This document shows, one piece after another, positions 34,307 through 43,752 of a stretch of 64,000 nucleotides of DNA. The DNA is from Sphingobacterium paludis (GTDB taxonomy: Bacteria > Bacteroidota > Bacteroidia > Sphingobacteriales > Sphingobacteriaceae): positions 310,001 through 374,000 of the forward strand of contig NZ_SNZV01000002.1 of the NCBI RefSeq assembly GCF_004364125.1, given 5' to 3'. A program made the position numbers and the translations under genes. Below the pieces are notes generated by a model. The model searched no databases. It was given only the letters and a program-made list of their open reading frames with translations, and was not told the origin of the DNA. Position 1 is the stretch's first letter, and every line of letters starts with the position of its first letter.

Positions 34307-34410
34307 GAATATCGATGTAAAAGCTGCCTTAAAAAATGCGGTGCAAGATGTAAATTATTTCATTGCGTATCAAGTATATGGTCGAAAACGCTGTTTTTTT
34401 TTGATAAATA

Positions 34411-34442
34411 TTTTTGAAGTATGCGTGGAGTGACTATCTTTG
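34411..34442 (+). promoter_or_regulatory. Bacteroidota-type promoter of the tRNA-tuf operon
   Basis: A -33 box TTTTTG (34411-34416), 18 bp, then a -7 box TATCTTTG (34435-34442) matching TAnnTTTG exactly. Transcription would start near 34449, about 165 nt before the first tRNA. Confidence 0.8.
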
Positions 34443-34491
34443 CATCATCAAATTCAAACAGGGTTAAACGGCTTGAAGTTGATTGAAAAGC

Positions 34492-34502
34492 GTTCTTTAA
34501 CA
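34492..34502 (+). promoter_or_regulatory. boxA-like antitermination site in the tRNA operon leader
   Basis: GTTCTTTAACA differs by one base from the E. coli rrn boxA core GCTCTTTAACA. Placed about 45 nt after the predicted start of a stable-RNA transcript, it could recruit Nus factors. The match is good; the function is inferred. Confidence 0.5.
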
Positions 34503-34614
34503 CGATAAAAAAAAGTTTTTAAAAAACTTGCAAATATCAAAAGTAAATTGGATTTTTGCACTCGCTATCTGAAAGGATAGAAGTTCTTAAAAGAGAGTTT
34601 TTTAAAATAAATAT

Positions 34615-34690
<76 letters not shown>

Positions 34691-34714
34691 AAATGCAATT
34701 TCGATTGCAGGTAT

Positions 34715-34795
34715 GGAGGGGTTCCAGAGCGGTCAAATGGGACGGACTGTAAATCCGTTGCTTCGGCTTCGAAGGTTCGAATCCTTCTCCCTCCA
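34715..34795 (+). tRNA. tRNA-Tyr(GTA)
   Basis: Class II tRNA with a long variable arm (about 34757-34770). The acceptor GGAGGGG pairs with TCCCTCC, and the anticodon stem ACGGA/TCCGT surrounds CTGTAAA. CCA is not encoded. Confidence 0.95.
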
Positions 34796-34838
34796 CACTT
34801 TTTAAAACGTCCGGAAGCAGGTTTGTTTTCGGACAAAA

Positions 34839-34911
34839 GCGGAAGTAGCTCAATTGGTAGAGCGATAGCCTTCCAAGCTATAGGTTGCGGGTTCGAGACC
34901 CGTCTTCCGCT
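34839..34911 (+). tRNA. tRNA-Gly(TCC)
   Basis: Acceptor GCGGAAG/CTTCCGC, anticodon stem ATAGC/GCTAT around CTTCCAA, T arm GCGGG-TTCGAGA-CCCGT. CCA is not encoded. Confidence 0.95.
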
Positions 34912-35007
34912 CTATTTTTTTTAATATTTGATTAAGTCTCTGTCTTTTTGATGAAAGTATCTAAAATAAGGTGGAGGCATTTATCTGTAAATAAGCTTTT
35001 AGAAAAA

Positions 35008-35079
<72 letters not shown>

Positions 35080-35153
35080 CGCATAACAAAAAGTTATTAC
35101 TTTTGTAAAAGGATTAATTAAGAAATATTTTATAATTACTAATTCGCATAAAC

Positions 35154-36341
35154 ATGGCAAAAGAGAAATTTGACCGTAGTAAACCGCACTTAAACATTGG
35201 TACTATCGGTCACGTTGACCACGGCAAAACAACTACTACAGCTGCTATCACTAAAGTATTAGCTGATAAAGGTTTGTCAGAAGCTCGTTCATTTGATTCA
35301 ATTGACTCTGCTCCTGAAGAAAAAGAGCGTGGTATCACAATTAATACTGCACACGTTGAGTACTCAACAGCTAACCGTCACTACGCACACGTAGACTGTC
35401 CAGGTCACGCCGATTATGTGAAGAACATGGTTACTGGTGCTGCTCAAATGGATGGTGCTATCATCGTTGTAGCTGCTACTGACGGTCCTATGCCTCAAAC
35501 GCGCGAGCACATCCTTTTGGCTCGTCAGGTAGGTGTACCAGCTCTAGTTGTTTTTATGAACAAAACTGACTTAGTTGACGACGAAGAGTTGTTAGACTTA
35601 GTAGAGATGGAAGTTCGTGAACTATTATCGTTCTACGAATTCCCAGGTGATGATATTCCAGTAATCAAAGGATCTGCATTAGGTGCGTTGAATGGCGAGC
35701 CAGAGTGGGTTGAGAAAATTATGGAATTAATGGATGCTGTAGATAACTACATTCCAATTCCTCCACGTTTGACTGAGTTACCTTTCTTGATGCCTATCGA
35801 GGACGTATTCTCTATCACTGGTCGTGGTACAGTTGCTACAGGTCGTATCGAAAGAGGTGTAATCAACTCTGGTGATCCAGTTGAGATCCTAGGTATGGGT
35901 GCTGAAAACTTGAAATCTACTGTAACAGGTGTAGAAATGTTCCGTAAAATCTTAGATTACGGTGAAGCTGGTGATAACGTAGGTCTATTGTTACGTGGTA
36001 TTGAGAAAACTGATATCCGTCGTGGTATGGTTATCTGTAAACCAGGTACTGTAACTCCGCACACCGATTTCAAAGCTGAGGTTTACGTATTGTCGAAAGC
36101 AGAAGGTGGTCGTCACACGCCATTCTTCAACAAATACCGTCCTCAGTTCTACTTCCGTACAACAGACGTAACAGGTGAAATTTCTTTACCAGAAGGTACA
36201 GAGATGGTTATGCCTGGTGATAACATCACAATCACAGTGAAGTTAATCAACGCCATCGCTATGGAAAAAGGTCTACGTTTCGCTATCCGTGAAGGTGGTA
36301 GAACAGTAGGTGCTGGTCAGGTAACTGAAATCTTAGCGTAA
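35154..36341 (+). CDS. tuf: Elongation factor Tu
   Basis: A 395-residue GTPase that delivers aminoacyl-tRNA to the ribosome. GTPase motifs are G1 GHVDHGKT (19-26), G2 region with RGITI, G3 DCPGHADY and G4 NKTD; beta-barrel domains 2 and 3 follow (from about 210), including [13 protein letters not shown] and the C-terminal [13 protein letters not shown]. Length and all motifs are normal. It is expressed with the four tRNAs and ends at a strong terminator (36366-36404). Codon use is the biased type of highly expressed genes, in contrast to the permease array. No second tuf copy is in the window. Confidence 0.99.
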   Translation: MAKEKFDRSKPHLNIGTIGHVDHGKTTTTAAITKVLADKGLSEARSFDSIDSAPEEKERGITINTAHVEYSTANRHYAHVDCPGHADYVKNMVTGAAQMDGAIIVVAATDGPMPQTREHILLARQVGVPALVVFMNKTDLVDDEELLDLVEMEVRELLSFYEFPGDDIPVIKGSALGALNGEPEWVEKIMELMDAVDNYIPIPPRLTELPFLMPIEDVFSITGRGTVATGRIERGVINSGDPVEILGMGAENLKSTVTGVEMFRKILDYGEAGDNVGLLLRGIEKTDIRRGMVICKPGTVTPHTDFKAEVYVLSKAEGGRHTPFFNKYRPQFYFRTTDVTGEISLPEGTEMVMPGDNITITVKLINAIAMEKGLRFAIREGGRTVGAGQVTEILA

Positions 36342-36365
36342 TCTTTTAGATTCGTCTACTATAGA

Positions 36366-36404
36366 AAACAAGCTAATTAGCTACGGCTGATTAGCTTGTT
36401 TTTT
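36366..36404 (+). terminator. Intrinsic terminator after tuf
   Basis: A long stem AACAAGCTAATTAGC/GCTGATTAGCTTGTT around TACG, followed by a run of T residues (36399-36404). It separates tuf from the tRNA-Trp-secE promoter. Confidence 0.88.
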
Positions 36405-36447
36405 CTCTTAGCGTGGAGGTGAAAAACGCAAAAAAACATAAATAATA

Positions 36448-36479
36448 TTTGCTCTAATACGGCTTAAACGCTATATTTG
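36448..36479 (+). promoter_or_regulatory. Bacteroidota-type promoter of tRNA-Trp-secE-nusG
   Basis: TTTG (36448-36451), 20 bp, then TATATTTG (36472-36479). The start would be near 36486, a dozen bases before tRNA-Trp. Confidence 0.75.
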
Positions 36480-36498
36480 CAGCAGTAAAACAAATTAC

Positions 36499-36569
36499 AC
36501 GGGCATAGTTTAAAGGTAGAACGAAGGTCTCCAAAACCTTTGGTCTGGGTTCGAGTCCTGGTGCCCGTG
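36499..36569 (+). tRNA. tRNA-Trp(CCA)
   Basis: Acceptor ACGGGCA/TGCCCGT, anticodon stem AAGGT/ACCTT around CTCCAAA, T loop TTCGAGT. It is placed directly before secE, as in many bacteria. Confidence 0.95.
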
Positions 36570-36594
36570 CTAAAATAATTTAGGTAAACTAATA

Positions 36595-36789
36595 ATGGCT
36601 AAAGTACTTGATTTTTTTAAAGAGTCCTATATCGAGGTTACCGAAAAGGTAACTTGGCCTACTTGGGCGCAATTGCAAAGCTCTGCAGTAGTAGTACTTG
36701 TAGCATCTATTCTCATCGCATTGGTTGTATTTGTGATGGATAAAGCGTCAAGCAATCTATTAGAGTTGTTGTACGGAATTACGTCCTAA
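36595..36789 (+). CDS. secE: Preprotein translocase subunit SecE
   Basis: A 64-residue one-TM subunit of the SecYEG channel. The amphipathic segment with the conserved EVTEKVTWPTWAQLQSS (about 11-27) precedes the membrane helix (about 30-50, VVVLVASILIALVVFVMD). The short, single-helix form is normal outside the Enterobacteria. It begins 25 bp after tRNA-Trp and precedes nusG by 18 bp, the classic arrangement. Confidence 0.96.
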   Translation: MAKVLDFFKESYIEVTEKVTWPTWAQLQSSAVVVLVASILIALVVFVMDKASSNLLELLYGITS

Positions 36790-36807
36790 TTTATCAGTAG
36801 AAATTTT

Positions 36808-37353
36808 ATGGCAGATCAATCGTTAAAATGGTATGTAGTCCGTGCCGTTAGTGGAAAAGAAAAGAAGGTAAAGCAATATGTCGAGGCCGAAGTTAGCCGC
36901 TTAGGTATTCAGCATTTGGTGCCTCAGGTTTTGATACCCATGGAGAAATATTACCAAATGCGCGATGGTAAAAAAGTTGCGAAAGAACGTAACTACTATC
37001 CTGGTTACGTATTGATCGAAGCAGCCCTTGACGGAGAGATTGAACACGCGATAAAGAACCTCAATAGTGTTATTGGATTTTTAGGTGATAAAGCAGGGAA
37101 TGCTATCCCGCTACGTCCATCAGAGGTGAACCGCATCCTAGGTAAGGTTGATGAGATGGCCGAGCAAGGTGAAAGCATGAATGTTCCTTACTACGTAGGT
37201 GAAACGGTGAAAGTTAACGATGGTCCTTTCAATGGCTTTACAGGCGAGATTGAAGAGGTTCATGAAGATAAGAAAAAGCTGACTGTTATGGTTAAGGTAT
37301 TTGGACGTAAAACGCCATTGGAGCTTAATTACATGCAGGTCGAAAAAGAATAA
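36808..37353 (+). CDS. nusG: Transcription termination/antitermination protein NusG
   Basis: A 181-residue protein that binds RNA polymerase and couples it to Rho or the ribosome. The NGN domain spans about 6-115 (WYVVRAVSGKEKKVKQYVE; YPGYVLIE), and the KOW domain about 127-181 (GETVKVNDGPFNGFTGEIEEV). Length is typical, without the insertions of some lineages. It is second in the tRNA-Trp-secE-nusG unit, which ends at the terminator at 37357-37383. Confidence 0.98.
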   Translation: MADQSLKWYVVRAVSGKEKKVKQYVEAEVSRLGIQHLVPQVLIPMEKYYQMRDGKKVAKERNYYPGYVLIEAALDGEIEHAIKNLNSVIGFLGDKAGNAIPLRPSEVNRILGKVDEMAEQGESMNVPYYVGETVKVNDGPFNGFTGEIEEVHEDKKKLTVMVKVFGRKTPLELNYMQVEKE

Positions 37354-37356
37354 GCT

Positions 37357-37383
37357 AAAGCCCTTTCAAAAAGGGCTTTTTTA
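37357..37383 (+). terminator. Intrinsic terminator after nusG
   Basis: AAAGCCCTTT-CAAA-AAGGGCTTT stem followed by T residues, three bases after the nusG stop. Confidence 0.88.
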
Positions 37384-37442
37384 TGCACATATCGTAAATC
37401 GGTAAACCGAATAAGAAAAGAAATAAAATGTTATTTCTTTTC

Positions 37443-37473
37443 TTTGTTATAAAGAGAATTATGTATATCTTTG
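37443..37473 (+). promoter_or_regulatory. Bacteroidota-type promoter of the rplKAJL-rpoBC operon
   Basis: TTTG (37443-37446), 19 bp, then TATCTTTG (37466-37473), a full match. The start near 37480 gives a leader of about 100 nt that contains a CGTTTGGT/ACCAACG hairpin (about 37479-37516). Confidence 0.8.
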
Positions 37474-37580
37474 CACCTCGTTTGGTTGCATTGTTGTTAC
37501 GAGATGACCAACGAATAATAAATGTTACGTTTGAGCTTCCAACTTACTAACAAACATTTAACAATTAAATTCAAAACAAA

Positions 37581-38024
37581 ATGGCAAAAGAAGTCAGTGC
37601 GTTAGTAAAATTACAAGTAAAGGGCGGTGCTGCCAATCCATCACCTCCAGTAGGGCCTGCATTAGGTGCTAAAGGGGTGAATATCATGGATTTCTGTAAG
37701 CAGTTCAATGCCCGTACGCAAGACAAACCAGGTCAAGTATTACCTGTTGTCATTACAGTTTACAGTGACAAATCATTTGATTTTATCATCAAGACTCCGC
37801 CAGTTGCAGTTCAGTTGAAAGACGCTGCGAAATTAAAAAGCGGATCTGGAGAGCCTAACCGTAAAAAGGTTGCTGCCATTACATGGGAGCAAGTAGAGGT
37901 TATCGCGAAAGATAAGATGCCTGATTTGAACGCATTTACTGTAGAATCGGCTATGAAAATGGTCGCTGGGACAGCACGTAGTATGGGTATTACCGTTTCT
38001 GGTAATGCACCTTGGAACAATTAA
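37581..38024 (+). CDS. rplK: 50S ribosomal protein L11
   Basis: A 147-residue protein of the GTPase-associated centre, binding 23S rRNA with its C-terminal domain and contacting elongation factors with its N-terminal domain. The signature is visible in [21 protein letters not shown] (split N-terminal domain, about 15-36) and [14 protein letters not shown] near the end. It is first in the L11-L1-L10-L12-rpoBC operon, 22 bp before rplA. Length is normal. Confidence 0.98.
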   Translation: MAKEVSALVKLQVKGGAANPSPPVGPALGAKGVNIMDFCKQFNARTQDKPGQVLPVVITVYSDKSFDFIIKTPPVAVQLKDAAKLKSGSGEPNRKKVAAITWEQVEVIAKDKMPDLNAFTVESAMKMVAGTARSMGITVSGNAPWNN

Positions 38025-38046
38025 TTAACGAAATCAGTTTAAGAAA

Positions 38047-38745
38047 GTGGCTAGATTAACAAAAAATCAAAAAGCGGCACTGTCCAAAATTGAAGCTGGT
38101 AAAGCGTACTCTTTGCAAGAAGCAGCAGCTTTAGTTAAAGAGATCACGACGACTAAATTTGATGCTTCTGTGGATATCGACGTTCGTTTAGGCGTGGATC
38201 CTCGTAAAGCAAACCAAATGGTTCGTGGTATCGCAACATTACCTCACGGAACTGGTAAAACTGTTCGCGTTTTAGTATTGTGTACTCCTGACAAGGAAGA
38301 AGAAGCTAAAGCAGCAGGTGCCGATTTCGTAGGTCTTGATGACTATATCAGCAAAATCGAAGGTGGTTGGACTGACGTTGATATCATTATTACTATGCCT
38401 AGTGTAATGGCTAAAGTGGGTAAATTAGGACGTATTTTAGGTCCTAGAAACTTGATGCCTAACCCTAAAACAGGAACAGTAACTACCGAAGTTGGTAAGG
38501 CTGTAACCGAAGTTAAGGCGGGTAAAATTGATTTCAAAGTTGATAAAACAGGAATCATCCATACTTCAGTTGGTAAAGTGTCCTTCGACGCAGATAAGAT
38601 CTATGATAACGCATTGGAAGTGTTGCAAACACTTTCTCGTTTGAAACCATCTGCAGCTAAGGGAACCTACTTCAAGAGTATTCACATCTCTTCAACAATG
38701 AGTCCTGGTATTCATGTTGAAACTAAATCAGTAGCAGGAATTTAA
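38047..38745 (+). CDS. rplA: 50S ribosomal protein L1
   Basis: A 232-residue protein of the L1 stalk, which helps release deacylated tRNA. It starts with GTG at 38047. The RNA-binding motifs include [18 protein letters not shown] (about 130-147) and the flanking KVGKLG. In other bacteria L1 represses its own operon by binding the L11 leader; whether the 100-nt leader here works that way is not visible. It is followed by rplJ after 2 bp, so translation of L10 is probably coupled. Confidence 0.98.
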   Translation: MARLTKNQKAALSKIEAGKAYSLQEAAALVKEITTTKFDASVDIDVRLGVDPRKANQMVRGIATLPHGTGKTVRVLVLCTPDKEEEAKAAGADFVGLDDYISKIEGGWTDVDIIITMPSVMAKVGKLGRILGPRNLMPNPKTGTVTTEVGKAVTEVKAGKIDFKVDKTGIIHTSVGKVSFDADKIYDNALEVLQTLSRLKPSAAKGTYFKSIHISSTMSPGIHVETKSVAGI

Positions 38746-38747
38746 TC

Positions 38748-39266
38748 ATGAGAAAAGAAGAAAAACAAGAAATTGTTCAAGCTTTGGCCGAACAGATTAA
38801 ATCTTACGGTAATTTCTACATTACAGATACTGCTGATTTAACTGTTGACAAAATCAATAACATTCGTCGTAAATGTTTCGATCAAGGGATCACGATCCAA
38901 GTTGCTAAAAACTCGTTGATCGAGAAAGCACTTGTCGAAGCAGGTATCGATTCAGAAGAGCTACGTAGCGTACTTAAAGGTGCTTCTACATTGATGTTCT
39001 CTGAAACAGGAAATGCTCCTGCGAAGTTGATCAAGGAATTGCGCAAAGCTGGTGACAAACCCGTTTTAAAAGCAGCTTATATCCAAGAGACAGCGTTCGT
39101 AGGTGACGATCAATTGAATGCATTAGTTACCCTCAAATCGAAGGACGAACTTGTTGCAGACATTATCGCAGCGCTTCAATCACCAGCGAAAAATGTTATT
39201 TCAGCTCTTCAGTCGGGTGGAAATACAATTTCAGGATTAGTAAAAGCTTTAGAAGAAAGAGGCTAA
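38748..39266 (+). CDS. rplJ: 50S ribosomal protein L10
   Basis: A 172-residue stalk-base protein. The N-terminal domain (about 1-120) has VAKNSLIEKALVEAG and LKGASTLMFSE, and binds 23S rRNA. The C-terminal helix (about 135-172) is where L7/L12 dimers attach. It starts 2 bp after rplA. An ACGAAC/GTTCGT stem lies at 39266-39290, between it and rplL. Confidence 0.97.
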   Translation: MRKEEKQEIVQALAEQIKSYGNFYITDTADLTVDKINNIRRKCFDQGITIQVAKNSLIEKALVEAGIDSEELRSVLKGASTLMFSETGNAPAKLIKELRKAGDKPVLKAAYIQETAFVGDDQLNALVTLKSKDELVADIIAALQSPAKNVISALQSGGNTISGLVKALEERG

Positions 39267-39336
39267 CGAACCCCTCTATAATAAGTTCGTGTATTCATTA
39301 AACATTATTTAAGTACATTCAAAAATTCAAAATAAA

Positions 39337-39714
39337 ATGGCAGATTTAAAACAACTTGCTGAACAGTTAGTAAACTTAACAGTAAAAGAAGTTAAGGAAT
39401 TAGCTGATATCTTAAAAGACGAGTACGGTATCGAGCCTGCTGCTGCTGCTGTTGCAGTTGCTGCTGCTCCTGCTGAAGGTGGCGCAGCTGCTGCTGAAGA
39501 GAAAACTTCATTCGACGTTATCTTGAAAGAAGCTGGTGGTCAGAAATTAGCAGTAGTTAAATTAGTAAAAGACCTAGCTGGTTTAGGATTGAAAGAAGCT
39601 AAAGACTTAGTTGATGGCGCTCCTAAAGAATTGAAAGCTGGTGTTTCTAAAGACGAAGCTGAAGCGTTGAAAAAACAATTAGAAGAAGCTGGAGCTGTTG
39701 TTGAGATCAAGTAA
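39337..39714 (+). CDS. rplL: 50S ribosomal protein L7/L12
   Basis: A 125-residue acidic protein that recruits translation factors. It has an N-terminal dimerisation domain (1-33), an Ala-rich flexible hinge (about 34-55, [19 protein letters not shown]) and a C-terminal factor-binding domain (about 57-125) with [20 protein letters not shown] and VDGAPKELK. It is the last ribosomal gene before the rplL-rpoB attenuator-like hairpin. Confidence 0.98.
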   Translation: MADLKQLAEQLVNLTVKEVKELADILKDEYGIEPAAAAVAVAAAPAEGGAAAAEEKTSFDVILKEAGGQKLAVVKLVKDLAGLGLKEAKDLVDGAPKELKAGVSKDEAEALKKQLEEAGAVVEIK

Positions 39715-39743
39715 TCTCACATATTAAAGCACCTTAAAGGTTT

Positions 39744-39771
39744 AGACTCTGCCAATATTTTGTCAGAGTCT
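39744..39771 (+). terminator. Attenuator-like hairpin between rplL and rpoB
   Basis: AGACTCTG (39744-39751) and CAGAGTCT (39764-39771) form a perfect 8-bp stem with a 12-nt loop. The following bases (ATTCCTATTT) are only moderately T-rich, so partial termination or RNA processing is likely, as between L7/L12 and beta in other bacteria. Confidence 0.6.
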
Positions 39772-39875
39772 ATTCCTATTTATATTATTACATGTGCCAA
39801 ATGGGTGCTGACATTGGCAAAAACATGATTACAGCATAGTTGGCTCAGTTTTTTTAAACTAAAATTCTTATTCCC

Positions 39876-42800
39876 TTGGCAAACAATAATATTCAAAAAG
39901 AAAGCGTGAATTTTGCTACAAGTAAGAAGGTAATTGATTACCCGGACTTCTTGGACGTGCAATTACAATCTTTCAAGGAGTTTTTTCAATTAGAAACTAC
40001 TTCTGACAATCGCCATCAGGAAGGGCTGTTCAAGGTTTTCGCAGAAAACTTCCCTATTTCTGATTCAAGAAACATCTTCGTTTTAGAGTTTTTGGATTAT
40101 TTTATCGATCCACCCCGCTATGACATTCAAGAATGTATTGAGCGTGGTTTGACGTATAGCGTTCCTCTAAAAGCAAAATTGAAGTTATCTTGTAATGATG
40201 AAGAGCACGAAGACTTCGAAACTATTGTTCAGGATGTATATTTAGGAACAATTCCGTACATGACTCCAAAAGGTACTTTCGTGATCAATGGAGCTGAACG
40301 CGTTATCGTTTCTCAATTACACCGTTCTCCTGGTGTATTTTTCGGTCAGAGTAGACACACAAATGGTACTAAACTTTATTCTGCAAGGGTAATTCCTTTT
40401 AAAGGATCTTGGATCGAATTCGCAACAGACGTAAACAACGTCATGTATGCTTATATCGACCGTAAAAAGAAATTTCCAGTTACTACGTTGCTACGCGCGA
40501 TCGGTTACGATTCGGATAAAGATATCCTAGAATTGTTTGATCTTGCTGATGAGGTTAAAGTTAGTAAATCTGGACTAAAGAAATATGTTGGTCGTCGTTT
40601 AGCCGCCAGGGTATTGAAAAAGTGGATCGAAGATTTTGTGGATGAGGATACAGGTGAGGTCGTATCTATCGATCGTAACGAAATCATTTTAGAACGAGAA
40701 ACAGTTTTAGAGGAAGATCATATTGATTTGATTATCGATGCAGGCGTTAAAGCTATTATCCTTGCAAAAGAAGATGCATCAAACAATGCAGACTACTCTA
40801 TTATATATAATACATTACAAAAAGATACGTCAAACTCGGAGAAAGAGGCTGTGGAGCATATCTATCGGCAATTGCGTAACGCAGAACCACCTGATGAGGA
40901 AACCGCTCGCGGTATCATCGACCGTTTGTTCTTCTCCGATAAGCGTTACGATTTAGGTGATGTCGGTCGTTACCGTATCAATCGTAAATTGAAATTAAGC
41001 ACAGCTGATGACATCAAGGTATTAACGCGCGAAGACATTATCGCTATCGTGAAGTACTTGATCAATTTGATCAATTCAAAAGCTGAGGTGGATGATATTG
41101 ACCACTTGTCTAACCGTCGTGTACGTACAGTAGGTGAGCAATTGTATGCGCAGTTCGGTGTCGGTTTATCGCGTATGGCTCGTACTATCCGTGAGCGTAT
41201 GAATATTCGTGACAACGAGGTGTTCACACCAACGGATTTGATTAACGCACGTACCTTATCATCCGTGATCAATTCCTTCTTCGGAACAAACCAGTTGTCC
41301 CAGTTTATGGATCAAGCCAATCCATTGGCGGAGATTACGCACAAGCGTCGTTTATCAGCCTTAGGACCTGGAGGTCTTTCACGTGAACGCGCTGGTTTCG
41401 AAGTTCGTGACGTTCACTACACACACTACGGTCGTTTGTGTACAATCGAAACGCCAGAGGGACCAAACATCGGTTTGATTTCATCACTGGCTGTACATGC
41501 GAAAATCAATAACTTAGGGTTTATTGAAACGCCTTACCGTAAGGTAACTAATGGTAAAGTTGTTGTTGATGAGCCGGTTGTTTACCTATCCGCTGAAGAT
41601 GAGGATGACAAAACCATCGCACAGGCCAATGCGCAGTATGACGATAAAGGTAATTTCCTAGATCCAAAAGTAAAGGCAAGATACGAAGGTGACTTCCCTA
41701 TTATCGAGCCTGAGCGTTTAGATTTCATGGATGTTGCGCCTAACCAGATTACATCCATCGCTGCGTCATTGATTCCTTTCTTGGAGCATGATGATGCCAA
41801 CCGTGCTTTGATGGGATCGAACATGCAGCGCCAAGCTGTACCTTTGTTGCGCCCTAGCGCACCAATCGTAGGTACAGGTTTGGAAGCGCGCGTTGCGTCT
41901 GACTCACGTACCCTTATTAATGCCGAAGGCAATGGTGTCGTGGAATACGTGGATGCAAACGAAATTAAAATCCGTTACGAGCGTACGGAAGATGACCGTT
42001 TGGTATCTTTTGATGACGACGTAAAGACATACAGATTAATAAAATTCAAGAAAACCAACCAAAATACTTGTATCAACTTGAAGCCTATTGTTATTAAAGG
42101 CCAGAAAGTTAGTAAAGGTCAGGTATTATGCGAAGGCTATGCTACCGAGAATGGTGAGTTAGCGCTGGGTCGTAACTTGAAAGTAGCATTCATGCCTTGG
42201 CAGGGATACAACTTTGAGGATGCGATCGTAATCTCGGAGCGTGTCGTATCAGAAGATTTGTTCACATCACTTCATATTGAAGAGTTTGAGTTGGAAGTAC
42301 GTGACACTAAACGAGGTGAAGAGGAGTTAACTGCAGACATCCCGAACGTTTCTGAAGAAGCTACAAAAGATTTGGATGAAAATGGTATCATCCGCATCGG
42401 TGCTGAGGTCAATGGTGGCGATATTCTGATCGGTAAAATTACACCTAAAGGAGAGTCTGATCCTTCACCAGAAGAGAAACTTCTTCGTGCAATCTTTGGT
42501 GATAAAGCCGGTGATGTGAAAGATGCATCCCTAAAAGCTTCTCCATCGTTGAAAGGTGTGGTTATTGATACGAAGTTATTCTCCCGTGCGAAAAAGATGT
42601 CTAAAGAAGTCGAAAGAAAAGCTTTAGAGAAATTAGAAGTCGCACATGACAGAGCAGCAAGGATCTTAAAAGAGCGTTTGGTAGAGAAGTTGTTCACCGT
42701 GGTTAATGGCAAAACCAGCCAAGGCGTTTACAATGTTTACAAAGAGCTATTGGTGCCAAAAGGTGCTAAGTTTACGCAGAAGATTCTTACAGACTTAGAT

Positions 42801-43685
42801 TATACGCACATCAATCCAACGGGTTGGACAACGGATGATGATAAGAACGAGTTGATCAAGTTGGCGTTGCATTTTTACAACATCAAGATTAACGAGGAGC
42901 TTGGTGCATTCAAACGTGAGAAATTTGCCATCTCTGTGGGTGATGAGCTTCCTTCCGGTATCGTGCAAATGGCTAAAGTTTACGTTGCGAAGAAACGTAA
43001 GTTGAAAGTAGGGGATAAGATGGCGGGTCGTCACGGTAACAAAGGTATCGTAGCACGTATTGTACGTGATGAAGATATGCCTTTCTTGGCCGATGGAACA
43101 CCAGTCGATATCGTGTTGAACCCATTAGGGGTACCTTCACGTATGAACCTTGGTCAGATCTACGAAACGGTATTGGGTTGGGCCGGACAAAAATTGGGTA
43201 TGAAGTTCGCTACGCCAATCTTTGACGGTGCTGAGATGGATGAGGTAGAAGAATGGATCGCAAAAGCAGAATTACCGAAATCAGGTAGAACTTACTTATA
43301 CAACGGTTTGACGGGTGATCGTTTTGATCAACCAACGACTGTAGGTGTGATCTACATGTTAAAATTAGGTCACATGGTGGATGATAAAATGCACGCGCGT
43401 TCTATCGGACCATACTCCTTGATCACGCAACAGCCTCTTGGTGGTAAAGCACAATTTGGTGGTCAGCGTTTCGGTGAGATGGAGGTATGGGCATTGGAAG
43501 CATTTGGTGCCTCTAACATCCTTCAAGAGATCCTGACGGTGAAATCCGATGATGTGGTTGGCCGTGCGAAAACGTATGAAGCCATCGTTAAGGGTAATAA
43601 TCTGCCAACACCTTCTGTACCAGAATCGTTCAACGTATTGGTGCATGAGCTACGCGGTTTAGGTTTAGATATCACATTAGATTAA
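39876..43685 (+). CDS. rpoB: DNA-directed RNA polymerase subunit beta
   Basis: A 1269-residue beta subunit. It starts with TTG at 39876 ([13 protein letters not shown]), which fits the family start. The rifampicin region (about 468-510) reads [13 protein letters not shown] and [15 protein letters not shown]: the usual resistance positions (Gln, Asp, His, Arg, Ser of E. coli 513, 516, 526, 529, 531) are wild-type, so the target predicts sensitivity. The conserved [12 protein letters not shown] and [16 protein letters not shown] segments, which build the active site and bridge to beta-prime, are present. The C-terminus ends LGLDITLD. It is separated from rpoC by a perfect hairpin. Confidence 0.98.
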   Translation: MANNNIQKESVNFATSKKVIDYPDFLDVQLQSFKEFFQLETTSDNRHQEGLFKVFAENFPISDSRNIFVLEFLDYFIDPPRYDIQECIERGLTYSVPLKAKLKLSCNDEEHEDFETIVQDVYLGTIPYMTPKGTFVINGAERVIVSQLHRSPGVFFGQSRHTNGTKLYSARVIPFKGSWIEFATDVNNVMYAYIDRKKKFPVTTLLRAIGYDSDKDILELFDLADEVKVSKSGLKKYVGRRLAARVLKKWIEDFVDEDTGEVVSIDRNEIILERETVLEEDHIDLIIDAGVKAIILAKEDASNNADYSIIYNTLQKDTSNSEKEAVEHIYRQLRNAEPPDEETARGIIDRLFFSDKRYDLGDVGRYRINRKLKLSTADDIKVLTREDIIAIVKYLINLINSKAEVDDIDHLSNRRVRTVGEQLYAQFGVGLSRMARTIRERMNIRDNEVFTPTDLINARTLSSVINSFFGTNQLSQFMDQANPLAEITHKRRLSALGPGGLSRERAGFEVRDVHYTHYGRLCTIETPEGPNIGLISSLAVHAKINNLGFIETPYRKVTNGKVVVDEPVVYLSAEDEDDKTIAQANAQYDDKGNFLDPKVKARYEGDFPIIEPERLDFMDVAPNQITSIAASLIPFLEHDDANRALMGSNMQRQAVPLLRPSAPIVGTGLEARVASDSRTLINAEGNGVVEYVDANEIKIRYERTEDDRLVSFDDDVKTYRLIKFKKTNQNTCINLKPIVIKGQKVSKGQVLCEGYATENGELALGRNLKVAFMPWQGYNFEDAIVISERVVSEDLFTSLHIEEFELEVRDTKRGEEELTADIPNVSEEATKDLDENGIIRIGAEVNGGDILIGKITPKGESDPSPEEKLLRAIFGDKAGDVKDASLKASPSLKGVVIDTKLFSRAKKMSKEVERKALEKLEVAHDRAARILKERLVEKLFTVVNGKTSQGVYNVYKELLVPKGAKFTQKILTDLDYTHINPTGWTTDDDKNELIKLALHFYNIKINEELGAFKREKFAISVGDELPSGIVQMAKVYVAKKRKLKVGDKMAGRHGNKGIVARIVRDEDMPFLADGTPVDIVLNPLGVPSRMNLGQIYETVLGWAGQKLGMKFATPIFDGAEMDEVEEWIAKAELPKSGRTYLYNGLTGDRFDQPTTVGVIYMLKLGHMVDDKMHARSIGPYSLITQQPLGGKAQFGGQRFGEMEVWALEAFGASNILQEILTVKSDDVVGRAKTYEAIVKGNNLPTPSVPESFNVLVHELRGLGLDITLD

Positions 43686-43693
43686 TATCAGGT

Positions 43694-43721
43694 GCCTAAG
43701 AGGTTTTCGAACCTCTTAGGC
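43694..43721 (+). other. Perfect 12-bp stem with TTCG loop between rpoB and rpoC
   Basis: GCCTAAGAGGTT (43694-43705), TTCG, AACCTCTTAGGC (43710-43721). There is no T-run after it, so it is not a standard terminator. UUCG loops are exceptionally stable; RNase processing, a pause site or protection of the rpoC message end are possible roles. Confidence 0.85.
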
Positions 43722-43752
43722 TTCTACATACAGCTTTAACTTTTTATAAAGT

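Larger units (their letters stand above)
34307..34614. promoter_or_regulatory. Gap between the Omp85-like gene and the tRNA operon
   Basis: This stretch holds the promoter and leader of the tRNA-tuf operon (34411-34614), including the boxA-like site and an AAGTTTTTAAAAAACTT palindrome (about 34517-34533) and a CTATC-TGAAAG-GATAG hairpin (about 34564-34580). The first 100 bp next to the Omp85-like start show no clear promoter. Confidence 0.55.

Noticed and set aside
39876..43685. Rifampicin-resistance substitutions in rpoB
   Set aside because: All commonly mutated positions that I could read carry the wild-type residue.
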